Part shown: positions 16,932-26,032 of the stretch, piece by piece
Position numbering within the stretch: position 1 is the first letter of the stretch
Layout of the letters: every line of letters starts with the position of its first letter
Source: Pseudemcibacter sp038106445
GTDB lineage: Bacteria > Pseudomonadota > Alphaproteobacteria > Sphingomonadales > Emcibacteraceae
Direction: 5' to 3'
Assembly: GCA_038106445.1 (NCBI GenBank)
Contig: JAYODU010000003.1
Span: 1-64,000 of the forward strand
DNA: 64,000 bases
Translations under genes and position numbers: made by a program
Notes under the pieces: generated by a model
What the model saw: only the letters and a program-made list of their open reading frames with translations
Told to the model about the DNA's origin: nothing
Databases searched by the model: none

Positions 16932-17918
16932 TTATCCTCTGATGGCTTTCTTAACCAGATTTTCCATTAAAGGAATTTTAAAATGGTTATAATTCAGTGG
17001 TGAAGCCCCACGTGATGCTGCACCTGCACCAAGGTTTGCTGTTTCCTCGTCAGGTGCGCTACCACGAACAATATCCTCAACAACAGTGAGACGTTTTGGA
17101 ACACATTCCACGGCCCCGCATGTCAGACTGATATCTTCGATAACACCACCTGAAATTTTCATGGCACATGCCATATTTACAAGTGCAAAGTCCCAAGTAT
17201 TTCGGTCAGCAACTTTTTCAAATGAAAATTGTGCACCGGCCCATTTACCAGGAATGCGAATTTTTGTTAAAACATCACCGGGTTCAAGCACAGTCATACG
17301 TGTGATGTCTATAGCAGGACCAATGAAAAATTCACTTGCAGGTACTACCCGCTCGCCACCAGGACCGGCAATTACCATTTCCGCCTCCAGTGTTGTAACG
17401 GCAACTGCTGTATCGGATGGTGTTACAGCCACACAACGTGACGCACCAAACAGGCAATGTTCCCGGTTCATACCTTCCGGGGTATCGGCATAGCAGGTAT
17501 TCCCGCCAGCACGATAACAATCCAGACCACTGCGGTAATACCAGCAACGTGCATCCTGGCTGATATTTCCGCCAAGCGTACCCTTGTTTCTGATCTGCGG
17601 GCTGGCAACGCGACCAGCCGCCATTGTAAGCACCCCGAATTTTTCTTTTATGATCGGGTTATTTTCTACGTCAGTTAATGTTGTCATCGCACCGATTTCA
17701 ACACCACCGTCGGCAGTTTCAGTAACACCGGTAAGTCCGTCAATACCGCTAAGATCAACAACTGTTGTCGGTCTTTTTACACGGTCTTTGAACCAGTCCA
17801 GACTGTCCTGACCACCGGCCATTGCCCAACCATTTTCACCCGCATTAGCAAGCGTACTGATCGCACTAGCGAGATCAGCAGGTTGAACCAGATTAAAGTT
17901 TGGCATCATATCTTTCAT
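16932..17918 (-). CDS. Molybdenum hydroxylase FAD-binding subunit with extra Fe-S cysteines (PaoB-like)
   Basis: This 328-residue subunit has the CO-dehydrogenase/xanthine-dehydrogenase medium-chain FAD fold: WAMAGGQDSLDWFKDRVKRP (FAD binding), GAMTTLTDVENNP, and ASPQIRNKGTLGGNISQDAR. An insertion after the FAD loop has four cysteines, C125, C134, C142 and C155 (spacings 9, 8 and 13), like the loop that binds a 4Fe-4S cluster in PaoB and the beta subunit of 4-hydroxybenzoyl-CoA reductase. It would pass electrons between the 2Fe-2S subunit and FAD. It lies 16 bases after the large-subunit gene and is coupled to the 48-residue gene downstream. Confidence 0.88.
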   Translation of the reverse strand: MKDMMPNFNLVQPADLASAISTLANAGENGWAMAGGQDSLDWFKDRVKRPTTVVDLSGIDGLTGVTETADGGVEIGAMTTLTDVENNPIIKEKFGVLTMAAGRVASPQIRNKGTLGGNISQDARCWYYRSGLDCYRAGGNTCYADTPEGMNREHCLFGASRCVAVTPSDTAVAVTTLEAEMVIAGPGGERVVPASEFFIGPAIDITRMTVLEPGDVLTKIRIPGKWAGAQFSFEKVADRNTWDFALVNMACAMKISGGVIEDISLTCGAVECVPKRLTVVEDIVRGSAPDEETANLGAGAASRGASPLNYNHFKIPLMENLVKKAIRG

Positions 17919-17934
17919 AATCTGCGCCCTCCTG

Positions 17935-20343
17935 TTAAACGTTTACTTGAAGTGGTGTAAATGATTGCGGTCTACCGCTAAGCGCATTAACAATCATATC
18001 CGGCGAAACCGGAGTGCGATTGAAATATGTGCCCGTTGCATCGGAAATCGCACTAAGCAGCGCGGATGCCGCGCAGCCCATGGCGGGCTCTCCTATACCT
18101 TTTACACCAAATGGATTTTGCGGATCGGGTTGGTTTACCGCATCAGTTTCGATCAAAGTTGGCACATCAAGAATTGATGGCGGCTTCGTCTGATAAAGTC
18201 CAACCGTTGCACAAAGACCATTTTGTGGGTCATATATCATCCGGTCAAGCACTGCTTCTCCGATACCCATAACGGCACCGCCACGAAGCTGTTGCTGAAG
18301 TCCCTGAGGATGCAGAACCGTACCGCAGTCGGCAATTGAATGCATTTCAAGAATTTCATATTTGCCGGTATCCGTATCCAGTTCGATCATACAAAATGTA
18401 GCAGCCATACCGGGAACACTTCCTTCTTTGAAGAGTTCATCCTTAGCTGTAGCTACAAGGCCTGAGCCTGTTACATTTTTAAGCGCTGCTTTTGTTACAT
18501 CATTCAGGTTATCCGGATATTCTGTACCATCCCATTCACCACCAAGCTCAATCGCACGCTGTCCGGCTTGTGCAAATGTCATCGTTTTGGAACTGTCGGA
18601 TGTGTTTGTTACAGCCTCGTTGGCAACTTCATAATCACCCGGCTCACCACCAAGATCCATTGCGGCCAGCCTTTGTAGCATTTCTTTTGCTTTTGTAGCT
18701 GCAACAAAGTTTGTCCTAGTGTTGGTGAAGGTAGAATTACTACCAAACTGGGCCAGTGTCCATGGTAGTCCTTGACGGCTGTCACCGCGAAGAACGACTG
18801 TATTTTCCCAGGAACTACCTAGAACTTCAGCGGCAGCACGGCATGTGCCGGCATAAGAATAAGTACCAAGGTTTCCGACACCGGAATGGACATAAAGCTT
18901 GCCATCCGGGCGGATTGAGATAAGACCGTCAAACCCATTTGATCCGGCAGAGTGATAAGCAGAGCCGACACCAACACCGATTACTTTGGTGCCATTGCGC
19001 TGTCCGCTCATTGCTTTCTTTTCTTCCCAGTTAAATTTTTCTGCACCCAGCTTGTATGCTTCTTTAAGATACGCACTTGTTACAGTGCTTTGACTATCTG
19101 TGAAGACAACATCCGCTTCTGGTGCATTAATATCACGTATTGCCACGCGATCAATGCCCAGTTCCTTCGCTGCGCGATCCATCAATGGTTCAACAACAGT
19201 AGCAAGCTGATTTTGACCAGGGCCACGCTGTGAAACGTGCCAAGGTTTGTTGGTCACAACAGCTGCGCCACGGAACCGCATATTTGTTGGAGTATAAACC
19301 AGCGCAAGTGCATCGGCCGCTGATGAATAGTCACCGGAACCCCGGTTAGGTCCGCCGCTTTGCACGATATACAAATCAGCTGCGATCATTTTGCCTTTTG
19401 CATCAAAGCCAAGTTTTACTTGCCCCTGGAAACCGGGGCGAGTGCCACCAAGGTGGTATTCTTCTGCACGTGTAACACGCATCATCACCGGGCGGCCAAT
19501 TTTCTTGGCCATGTAGCCAGCCATACCCTGTATCGGATACGGGGAGGCTTTAGCACCAAAACCACCACCACAATATTCTGCGATATATACGATGTCATCA
19601 AGAGATACATCCATCATGCGGGCAAGGCCAGGCATCATCCATGATTGTGACTGTGAGGAGCCATGAATGAAGCATTTGCCATTTTCCCAGTACGCAAGAA
19701 CACTGCGTGGTTCAAGTGCCTGATGGGTTGAACTTGCTGTAACGAAAGGTTCGTCGATGACAAGTGCTGCCTGTGCGAAGGCGGCCTCAACGTCCCCGAC
19801 TGACCACTCAACCGGAGCTTCACCCATGGGGAGCCTGTCTTCACCGGCTTCCGCAAAATCACGTGCTGTCCATTTGCGTGTGTGAATTGGAGGGTTTCCT
19901 TCACCGCCACCTGTTACGTTGCCGCTTTCAAGCGCATTAGGGCCGCCGGGATACAGGCTTTCCAAAGGATCAAGTACGAACGGTTGCGGCTCATAAGCAA
20001 TCCGGATGCGTTCAAGGGCTTCTGCTGCGATTGCTTCTGTTTCAGCAGCGATGGCACATATGGGCATACCAAGCTGCCGTGGCTTGTTTGTAAGCATTGG
20101 GTATCCCGGTTCATTAACTGCGGGTACTTCGTCTGCTGTAAGAATGCCAAGTACGCCCGGCATTTCAAGCGCCTCAGAGACATCTAAATTTGTAACATTT
20201 GCGCTTGGCATCGGGCAAAGCAGCATTTTCATATAGCACATGCCATCTTTTTTAAAGTCTTCGGAATATTTGCCTGTGCCGGTAACTTTTGGGCGCACAT
20301 CTTGCGGGATAAAGTCTTTACCAATTAAATTATAGTCTGCCAT
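17935..20343 (-). CDS. Molybdopterin-binding large subunit, xanthine dehydrogenase family
   Basis: This 802-residue catalytic subunit binds the molybdenum cofactor. Visible landmarks are the N-terminal KVTGTGKYSEDF (aldehyde-oxidase a/b hammerhead), SSTHQALEPRSVLAYWENGK, CGGGFGAKASPYPIQGMAGYMA in the cofactor-binding region, and GVKGIGEPAMGCAASALLSA, whose glutamate is the conserved catalytic base. Substrates of the family include aldehydes, purines and N-heterocycles; the sequence does not decide among them. It has no signal peptide and probably crosses the membrane with the Tat-bearing small subunit two bases upstream, as in PaoABC. Confidence 0.9.
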   Translation of the reverse strand: MADYNLIGKDFIPQDVRPKVTGTGKYSEDFKKDGMCYMKMLLCPMPSANVTNLDVSEALEMPGVLGILTADEVPAVNEPGYPMLTNKPRQLGMPICAIAAETEAIAAEALERIRIAYEPQPFVLDPLESLYPGGPNALESGNVTGGGEGNPPIHTRKWTARDFAEAGEDRLPMGEAPVEWSVGDVEAAFAQAALVIDEPFVTASSTHQALEPRSVLAYWENGKCFIHGSSQSQSWMMPGLARMMDVSLDDIVYIAEYCGGGFGAKASPYPIQGMAGYMAKKIGRPVMMRVTRAEEYHLGGTRPGFQGQVKLGFDAKGKMIAADLYIVQSGGPNRGSGDYSSAADALALVYTPTNMRFRGAAVVTNKPWHVSQRGPGQNQLATVVEPLMDRAAKELGIDRVAIRDINAPEADVVFTDSQSTVTSAYLKEAYKLGAEKFNWEEKKAMSGQRNGTKVIGVGVGSAYHSAGSNGFDGLISIRPDGKLYVHSGVGNLGTYSYAGTCRAAAEVLGSSWENTVVLRGDSRQGLPWTLAQFGSNSTFTNTRTNFVAATKAKEMLQRLAAMDLGGEPGDYEVANEAVTNTSDSSKTMTFAQAGQRAIELGGEWDGTEYPDNLNDVTKAALKNVTGSGLVATAKDELFKEGSVPGMAATFCMIELDTDTGKYEILEMHSIADCGTVLHPQGLQQQLRGGAVMGIGEAVLDRMIYDPQNGLCATVGLYQTKPPSILDVPTLIETDAVNQPDPQNPFGVKGIGEPAMGCAASALLSAISDATGTYFNRTPVSPDMIVNALSGRPQSFTPLQVNV

Positions 20344-20345
20344 GA

Positions 20346-21005
20346 TTATGCACTCCCCGCTGCTTTAACAATTGCATTAACATAATTATTGTATGCACCA
20401 CAGCGACAAAGATTGCCTGCCAATGCATGACGAACTTCCTCGCGGGTCGGGTTCGGGTTACGTTGCAACAGTGCTACACCGGAAACCACCTGACCAGGTG
20501 TACAATAACCACATTGTGGTGCAAGCTCTTCTATCATGGCGGTTTGTACAGGGTGAAGTTCACCATTTCCGCCGCCCACACCCTCGACTGTAACAACGTT
20601 TGCGTTGCGAACAGTATGTGTAAGTATGGAGCAGCTATTGACTGTTGTCCCGTCTATCATAACTGTACATGCTCCGCATGAACCGCGGTCGCAACCCAGT
20701 TTAGTGCCGGTCAATCCCAACTTGTTGCGAAGCGTATGGGCAAGTGTTTCGTTTGGCATAACATCAACGTTGCGTGACATGCCGTTTACATTGATCGAGA
20801 TTAGCCTCTCTGCTGAACCAGCAGGTGCGGATCCGCCGTCACCGCTGTCCGAACAACCAGTCATAAGACCAGCCGCTCCAGCCACAGTACTACAGGCAAT
20901 TACGCCTTTGATAAAATGACGTCGTGAAACATCATCTCTTACTGCGCCCTGAGGGTCATAGCGATCTGAACTGAATTTTTTTTGCATTAAATTTTGCTCC
21001 TCCAC
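20346..21005 (-). CDS. Tat-exported 2Fe-2S subunit of the molybdenum hydroxylase (PaoA-like)
   Basis: This 219-residue subunit has a twin-arginine signal (SRRHFIKGVIACSTVAGAAG), and LMTGC just after it could be a lipobox, which would anchor the complex. It carries a plant-type 2Fe-2S domain (CDRGSCGACTVMIDGTTVNSC) and a second all-helical 2Fe-2S domain (CGYCTPGQVVSG and LCRCGAY). An internal ATG six codons in is an alternative start. It is the first gene of the operon 21005-16783. The order small, large, medium, tiny differs from E. coli paoABC(D), and no XdhC/PaoD maturation gene is visible. Confidence 0.9.
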   Translation of the reverse strand: MEEQNLMQKKFSSDRYDPQGAVRDDVSRRHFIKGVIACSTVAGAAGLMTGCSDSGDGGSAPAGSAERLISINVNGMSRNVDVMPNETLAHTLRNKLGLTGTKLGCDRGSCGACTVMIDGTTVNSCSILTHTVRNANVVTVEGVGGGNGELHPVQTAMIEELAPQCGYCTPGQVVSGVALLQRNPNPTREEVRHALAGNLCRCGAYNNYVNAIVKAAGSA

Positions 21006-21276
21006 TTAAAAAATTCTTCATATTCCGTTGCAACATAATTCACGACATAAAAAATATCCGAATGATCATCCGCCCGCTAAATATCCCGATTAGCGATCAT
21101 GAGGTTACAAGTACGATGTTTTTATATCTCTTGAATATTTTTCTAATTTTTCTTGAGATATTTTTTGCCTCCCGTTATGAGGTAATGTAACTATATAACT
21201 TGAAGTCCAGTAAGTCTAGATGCAAAATAACGGGACAATACGAAAAAAGGGCGCTGATTTTAGCGAATAATTGCTT
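21006..21276. promoter_or_regulatory. Divergent control region of the molybdoenzyme and cytochrome b genes
   Basis: This 271-base AT-rich space separates the two divergent transcripts. It contains two candidate operator repeats: CGCTAA and TTAGCG separated by nine bases (about 21075-21095), and ATATCTC and GAGATAT separated by about 22 bases (about 21124-21160). Neither matches a regulator I can name. No open frame or RNA gene is evident. Confidence 0.35.
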
Positions 21277-21882
21277 ATGGAAGAAAAACAAGATCATGTA
21301 ATTCGGCATAGTTTTATCAGCCGTATTTTTCATTGGTTAATGGCGGGATGCATACTGACACTTTTAGCAACAGGGCTGCTTCCCGTTCTTGGTGTAAATT
21401 TTGAGTGGGTGGAGCCACATTGGATGGCAGGACTGGTTCTTACTATTGCTGTTGTTATCCACTTGTTAAGGTCATTGTCACCTGAAAAGTTAAAATCCAT
21501 GTGGATTTCATTTTCCGATATAAAGGAATTTATTGCTGGAGGGGGGAACGTTCGAGGTGGGAAATATTCGCTTGAACAAAAACTCATGCATCACGGTATT
21601 ACGTTATTAAGTTTAGTTTCGCTTGTAACAGGGTGGATAATGCTTCTTAAGATTGATACACCTTTTTGGGAACGGGACCCTTTTATTGTTAGCGCTGATA
21701 CATGGGGGCTTATTTATGTGCTTCACGGTGTTTCCACTTTGCTATTTGTAACATTCATTTCCCTGCATATTTATTTCTCACTTAGACCGGAAAAGTCGCA
21801 TTATCTGCGTTCAATGTTTAAAGGCTGGCTGACACGCGAAGAATTTAATAAAAATCATGATCCGGATCGTTGGGAACAATAA
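21277..21882 (+). CDS. Membrane cytochrome b (formate dehydrogenase gamma/cytochrome b561-like)
   Basis: This roughly 200-residue protein has four membrane helices with heme-ligand-like histidines: FISRIFHWLMAGCILTLLATG, WMAGLVLTIAVVIHLLRSL, LMHHGITLLSLVSLVTGWIMLL and LIYVLHGVSTLLFVTFISLHIYF. This is the layout of the di-heme cytochrome b subunits that pass electrons to or from quinone. I prefer ATG 21277 to the TTG at 21271, as the family usually starts close to the charged EEKQDHVIRHSF segment. Divergent from the periplasmic molybdoenzyme, it is the obvious candidate for taking that enzyme's electrons into the membrane. Confidence 0.82.
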   Translation: MEEKQDHVIRHSFISRIFHWLMAGCILTLLATGLLPVLGVNFEWVEPHWMAGLVLTIAVVIHLLRSLSPEKLKSMWISFSDIKEFIAGGGNVRGGKYSLEQKLMHHGITLLSLVSLVTGWIMLLKIDTPFWERDPFIVSADTWGLIYVLHGVSTLLFVTFISLHIYFSLRPEKSHYLRSMFKGWLTREEFNKNHDPDRWEQ

Positions 21883-21904
21883 AAATAACTGAAAGAATAA
21901 TTTT

Positions 21905-22327
21905 ATGAGCGAAGATAATAAAACCAAATTGCGCGCATCTATCAATGCTGTTGAGGCTGGCTATGAATTTATGCTCGCATATGCTGCGCAGGGATGGGAT
22001 GTTGAACAAACCGGAGGCGGAGGTGGGCCATCAATTCGTGGCTATTTGGAGAATATGAAAACGGGACTAGAAACATTGGCGGATGATTTCGAAGCCCTAA
22101 TATCCATTGCGGAGAACGCAGACAAAAAGCTTTTCAGAACCTATAATGATGTTCTTCGTGCCGATGCCATGAAAGCACATTCGGCAATTTCGTTGATCAT
22201 ATCATTGCCGTCGATCGGGTCTCAAATGATTGATAATCTAAACGCTTCTATTCATGTTCGTGCATTACTGACAGATATTTTTTTGCTGGATGAAGCGATC
22301 CAGTCGCTTTCAAAAAAACCGCGATAA
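21905..22327 (+). CDS. Unknown 140-residue helical protein, cytochrome b partner
   Basis: I do not recognise this family. The 140 residues are helical and soluble, with no signal peptide or membrane helix. A glycine-rich turn, WDVEQTGGGGGPSIRGYLENM, is flanked by AVEAGYEFMLAYAAQ and a long C-terminal helix pair. It lies 22 bases after the cytochrome b gene and is surely co-transcribed, so a role in that electron-transfer unit (assembly factor or regulatory partner) is an inference from position only. Confidence 0.6.
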   Translation: MSEDNKTKLRASINAVEAGYEFMLAYAAQGWDVEQTGGGGGPSIRGYLENMKTGLETLADDFEALISIAENADKKLFRTYNDVLRADAMKAHSAISLIISLPSIGSQMIDNLNASIHVRALLTDIFLLDEAIQSLSKKPR

Positions 22328-22382
22328 TTTTGCCATAATTGACTGATTAGAATGAGAGACCCTTATCAGAAATGGAGAAGTA

Positions 22383-23699
22383 ATGCATCTTGTCAGCTTA
22401 GTTAGGAAAATGGGAATCGGTCTGACTTTATGGACTGCTGCTGCGGTTGCGGCATCCGCACAGCAGGAACTTTCACAAGATCAGCTTTTCGACCAGTATC
22501 AGGCGATGGTCATTGTTGAGGAAGCAAACCAACATTGCCCGATCCTATCCCGGCTTGAGGCCGAAGTGCTACGGGGGCAGATTGTATTTGCCAATGATTC
22601 CTTTGCAGGCAAACTGGATATGGTTGAAAAATTTAAAAAAGAAGCGCGTATTTATGCCAGGCGTTCGCCATGTAATTCACCGCAAATAATGGGGCTGGTT
22701 GGTTTGGCAAGGCAGGCTGCGTATGATTACATGATTAATCATTTACTTCTGGCACGGAAAATCAACCAGCTTGATGAAAATGACCGTGAAGCCGGGATTA
22801 TTACCAAAGGATTGTTGCTTGACTTTTTATCGGAGCAGGAATGGGCGATGATTGACGGTCTACGCGAAGAAGTAAAAGCAAATTATCTGGAACAGGCCAA
22901 CCAGGAAGCATGGGATAAATATACAGGATCGATAGAAAATGTTGCAAATGACCGTACTGCAAAAGTTTATCTGGAAAATGACGGAATATTAAAAGCGGGC
23001 GCAACAGAAAATTTTCAAAATGCTCAGGCCATGGCCAGAAACAAGGAAATAACAACATATTATTTCCATCTTGACCGTGTCGTCCGTTCATTTATAGACG
23101 GTGCAACCGCAGAAATAAGAAATTATCCGTTTAGCCGCCCGGCAAATGATTTTACGGACTGGCTATCCTTTAGGCCAAGGGACGGAAATGCAAACTGGGT
23201 AGTTTCCTACCCGGGATGCGGCGGATTTTCATTATCATCGGATTGTACTTTATTTACGACTGCTGCTGGTGAAATTGGTGTGGTTGTTAATGCTGATACT
23301 CACAAAATAACTGCTGAGTTTAGAAATCCTGAAAACAGTGATGCAGCACTTTCAAATAAAACAGTCGAAGGTCCGATTGGCAGTAATGAACTGAATAAGA
23401 ACAATATGGATGCCAATCTTGAGGTGATGCTTGCATCCAGTGATAAAATGGAAGTTGAAGCAGAACTTCTTACGCAGAATACTGGGCTTTATGCTGCCCA
23501 AACGGGCGGTAATGTGATTGATGACACAAAAGTATTTTTATTTCCGCAAGGGACGCTTTCGCTAATTGAGAAACTTGATAAGAATGATGTGATTTATTTG
23601 ACAGTTGATACAGATAAGGAAGAAGGCAATAATAGGAAAACGGTGATGCCTGTCCATAATTATCATAGGGCAAGGAACTGGGCTTTTTCAATTCAGTAA
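22383..23699 (+). CDS. Exported protein of unknown function
   Basis: This 438-residue protein has a Sec signal peptide (about residues 1-26, ASA-QQ) and no domain I can name. The first 250 residues are helical and charged (QYQAMVIVEEANQHCPILSRLEAEVLRGQ; ARRSPCNSPQIMGLVGLARQAAYDYM). The last 180 look beta-rich and contain WVVSYPGCGGFSLSSDCTLF. Four cysteines (two early, two late) could form disulfides in the periplasm. GGAG precedes the ATG. It lies 55 bases after the 140-residue gene and just before the secreted hydrolase at 23714. Confidence 0.65.
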   Translation: MHLVSLVRKMGIGLTLWTAAAVAASAQQELSQDQLFDQYQAMVIVEEANQHCPILSRLEAEVLRGQIVFANDSFAGKLDMVEKFKKEARIYARRSPCNSPQIMGLVGLARQAAYDYMINHLLLARKINQLDENDREAGIITKGLLLDFLSEQEWAMIDGLREEVKANYLEQANQEAWDKYTGSIENVANDRTAKVYLENDGILKAGATENFQNAQAMARNKEITTYYFHLDRVVRSFIDGATAEIRNYPFSRPANDFTDWLSFRPRDGNANWVVSYPGCGGFSLSSDCTLFTTAAGEIGVVVNADTHKITAEFRNPENSDAALSNKTVEGPIGSNELNKNNMDANLEVMLASSDKMEVEAELLTQNTGLYAAQTGGNVIDDTKVFLFPQGTLSLIEKLDKNDVIYLTVDTDKEEGNNRKTVMPVHNYHRARNWAFSIQ

Positions 23700-23713
23700 T
23701 AAAAGGGGTGGCT

Positions 23714-24625
23714 ATGAGAAAAATTAAATTCCTGATCCTGATACCGGTTTGTTTTTTTCTGGGTATTCAATCCGGTTATTCACAAGGAAATTATGCAACA
23801 AAACACACCGTAATGGCCGATGGCCATCCGATGGCAGTTTGGGAAAAGTCGGTTGAAAATCCAAAAGGTATAATACTACTTCATCATGGCCGGACCTGGA
23901 GTTCACTTCCAGATTTTGATTTGCAAGTAGAAGGTGAAGATCTGTCATTAATGGATGGCTTTAATGAACGCGGTTATAGCGTTTGGGCGGTGGATGCCCG
24001 TGGATACGGTGAAACACCGCGTGATGAAACAGGCTGGAACACACCAAACCGTGCATCAAAGGATCTGTCCATTGTCTTGGAATGGCTAAGTAACAGGACA
24101 GGTGAGCAAATTCATCTTTGGGGTTGGTCAATGGGATCAATGCTAAGCCAGCTTACGGCGCAGTCATTTCCAGAAAATATTGCAAGCCTGACACTATTTG
24201 GTTATCCGGTGGCTCTTGATATGGTTTATCCGCGCGATGAACCGGAAGGTGATCCACCCCGCGAAGCCACGACCGCGGAAGCCGCGGCAAGCGACTTTAT
24301 TGTGCCGGGTGCCATTAGCCAGAATGCGATTGATGAATATGTAAGGCATTCACTTGAGGCAGACCCTGTTCGCGCTGACTGGCGCTTCCAACACCAATAT
24401 AATCAGTTGGATGGATCACAGCTTTCCATGCCAGTATTGCTTTTGCAGGGTGAATTCGACCCGCTAACGGATACGAATATGCATGCGGTTTTATTTGCGG
24501 CTATTCCTAATGGAAATAAGCAGTGGGTGGTTCTTGATGATGGTGATCATGCGGCGCTTCTTGAAAAATCACGCGGAAAATTAATTGATGCGTCGGTTAG
24601 CTTTATTGAATGGCTGGATAAATAA
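23714..24625 (+). CDS. Secreted alpha/beta hydrolase (serine esterase/lipase-like)
   Basis: This protein of about 303 residues has a Sec signal (FLILIPVCFFLGIQSGYSQ). The alpha/beta-hydrolase fold shows an oxyanion region at IILLHHGRTWSS, the nucleophile elbow GWSMGSMLSQLTAQ (Ser in G-W-S-M-G), an acid in LLLQGEFDPLTD and a histidine in VVLDDGDHAALLE, so the catalytic triad is complete. I choose ATG 23714; GTG 23708 is in frame but overlaps the AAGGGG ribosome binding site. Substrate unknown. It is convergent with uppP (two bases apart). Confidence 0.8.
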   Translation: MRKIKFLILIPVCFFLGIQSGYSQGNYATKHTVMADGHPMAVWEKSVENPKGIILLHHGRTWSSLPDFDLQVEGEDLSLMDGFNERGYSVWAVDARGYGETPRDETGWNTPNRASKDLSIVLEWLSNRTGEQIHLWGWSMGSMLSQLTAQSFPENIASLTLFGYPVALDMVYPRDEPEGDPPREATTAEAAASDFIVPGAISQNAIDEYVRHSLEADPVRADWRFQHQYNQLDGSQLSMPVLLLQGEFDPLTDTNMHAVLFAAIPNGNKQWVVLDDGDHAALLEKSRGKLIDASVSFIEWLDK

Positions 24626-24627
24626 GA

Positions 24628-25443
24628 TTACCCATAAACAATAAAAAGCAGCACGCATCCCAAGGCGACCCGATATATAACAAACGGGGTCATTGATGAC
24701 CGTTTGAGCCATTTCATAAGGGCTGATATTGCCAATATCGCTGAAATAAATGCAAGTGCCGCACCCCATAATAATTCATTGACAGAAGCCGTTTGACTTT
24801 GCGGTTCTGCGAGCAATTTTAGGATCTGCAAAGATCCCGCAGCCAATATGGTCGGTATGGAAAGAAGCATTGAAAACCTTGCCGCATCCGTTCTTGAAAA
24901 ACCAATGGCACGTGCGGCGGTCATAGTTATTCCCGACCTGCTGGTGCCCGGTATGAGCGACAGTATCTGTGCCAGTCCAATCGTAATTGCGTGACGGTAT
25001 TTCAGGTTGGATAAATCAAAATTTGCCGGTGAATGTTTGTCATACCAATATAACAGCAAACCAAAAATTATGGATGTCCAGCCAATTATTTCAATTGTGC
25101 GTAGCATGTCAGGCAGGTCATAGGCCGCCGCTATTCCACCAATGATGACAATAGGAACTGTTGCAAGTATGACCATCAGCAAAATTAACCGCTCTGATTC
25201 ATCATGGTCTTTTTTAAAGATGAGTAATTGCCAAAGAGCAGTAACCATACGCCAGACATCGTGGCGAAAATAAAGGATGACAGCGAATAATGTACCCACA
25301 TGAACGCCAACATCCATCATAACACCTTGATCCGGCCAGTCGGTCAGTTCAGGTACTAAAATGAGATGCCCCGAAGAACTTATAGGCAGAAATTCAGTTA
25401 TGCCCTGGACAATAGCAAGAATGATGATTTGTAAAGTGATCAA
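24628..25443 (-). CDS. uppP: Undecaprenyl-diphosphatase UppP (BacA)
   Basis: This 271-residue integral membrane protein has both catalytic motifs of the BacA family: GITEFLPISSSGHLILVPEL near the N-terminus and SLIPGTSRSGITMTAARAIG in the middle. It dephosphorylates undecaprenyl pyrophosphate to recycle the lipid carrier for peptidoglycan and other envelope polymers, and it confers some bacitracin resistance. About eight membrane segments are visible. It lies 36 bases after the FMN-binding gene on the same strand and could be co-transcribed with it. Confidence 0.92.
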   Translation of the reverse strand: MITLQIIILAIVQGITEFLPISSSGHLILVPELTDWPDQGVMMDVGVHVGTLFAVILYFRHDVWRMVTALWQLLIFKKDHDESERLILLMVILATVPIVIIGGIAAAYDLPDMLRTIEIIGWTSIIFGLLLYWYDKHSPANFDLSNLKYRHAITIGLAQILSLIPGTSRSGITMTAARAIGFSRTDAARFSMLLSIPTILAAGSLQILKLLAEPQSQTASVNELLWGAALAFISAILAISALMKWLKRSSMTPFVIYRVALGCVLLFIVYG

Positions 25444-25479
25444 AATATTTTTCCGTAACGGTTAAGGATGGAAAATCAT

Positions 25480-26022
25480 TTAGCCATCATTTATGACATC
25501 ATTATGAAGCAAAAGCGCAATGCGCGCCATTCTTTTCATGCTGTTAACGGAAAGGGTTGACCCTGATATCCCGTTAATGGGTTTATCAATTGCATTATTT
25601 GTCGTTATGGCGGCCCCGTAATATTGCACACGGTGAGCCCTGCTTTGCACTTCATGACCGCGTGTTTCACGGTAGGTCAGAACACTGATATCAATAATTT
25701 TGCCGTCTTCAACAACAACGCCGGCTGTGATTGGCATGGTCCGTGCAATGCTATCCAGCACCCAAAGTGTGCGGTTTCCTTTGCGCCAGTATCTGTAACG
25801 AACAGGTGTTTTATCAGCATTATCAATGACTGCGTTAATAGTGTCACGAAGATCGCCGATGACCCATACTGTTTCCTTTTTTGGTGTCTCGCCATCAAAA
25901 AAACTTTTTACATAATCACTGGTCGTAACGAATACGCGATCGGCAGGTTTATATGTCCCCTGTGCTGTTACCGAAAATGTACCCAGAATCATGATAAGGG
26001 TGATTATGCCGATTATTTTCAT
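25480..26022 (-). CDS. Exported FMN-binding domain protein
   Basis: I place the start at ATG 26022 (180 residues), where MKIIGIITLIMILGTFSVTAQG is a good Sec signal and AGGAAA is the ribosome binding site. The longer frame from 26298 runs through the porin gene and is rejected. The domain resembles NqrC/RnfG FMN-binding modules. The GISGSTLS segment corresponds to the flavinylation motif, whose threonine (T156) would be esterified to FMN by ApbE. An apbE gene lies behind the shared control region at 27463, which supports this reading. It probably acts as a periplasmic electron carrier, with the porin gene immediately upstream. Confidence 0.75.
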   Translation of the reverse strand: MKIIGIITLIMILGTFSVTAQGTYKPADRVFVTTSDYVKSFFDGETPKKETVWVIGDLRDTINAVIDNADKTPVRYRYWRKGNRTLWVLDSIARTMPITAGVVVEDGKIIDISVLTYRETRGHEVQSRAHRVQYYGAAITTNNAIDKPINGISGSTLSVNSMKRMARIALLLHNDVINDG

Positions 26023-26032
26023 ACAGTTTTTC

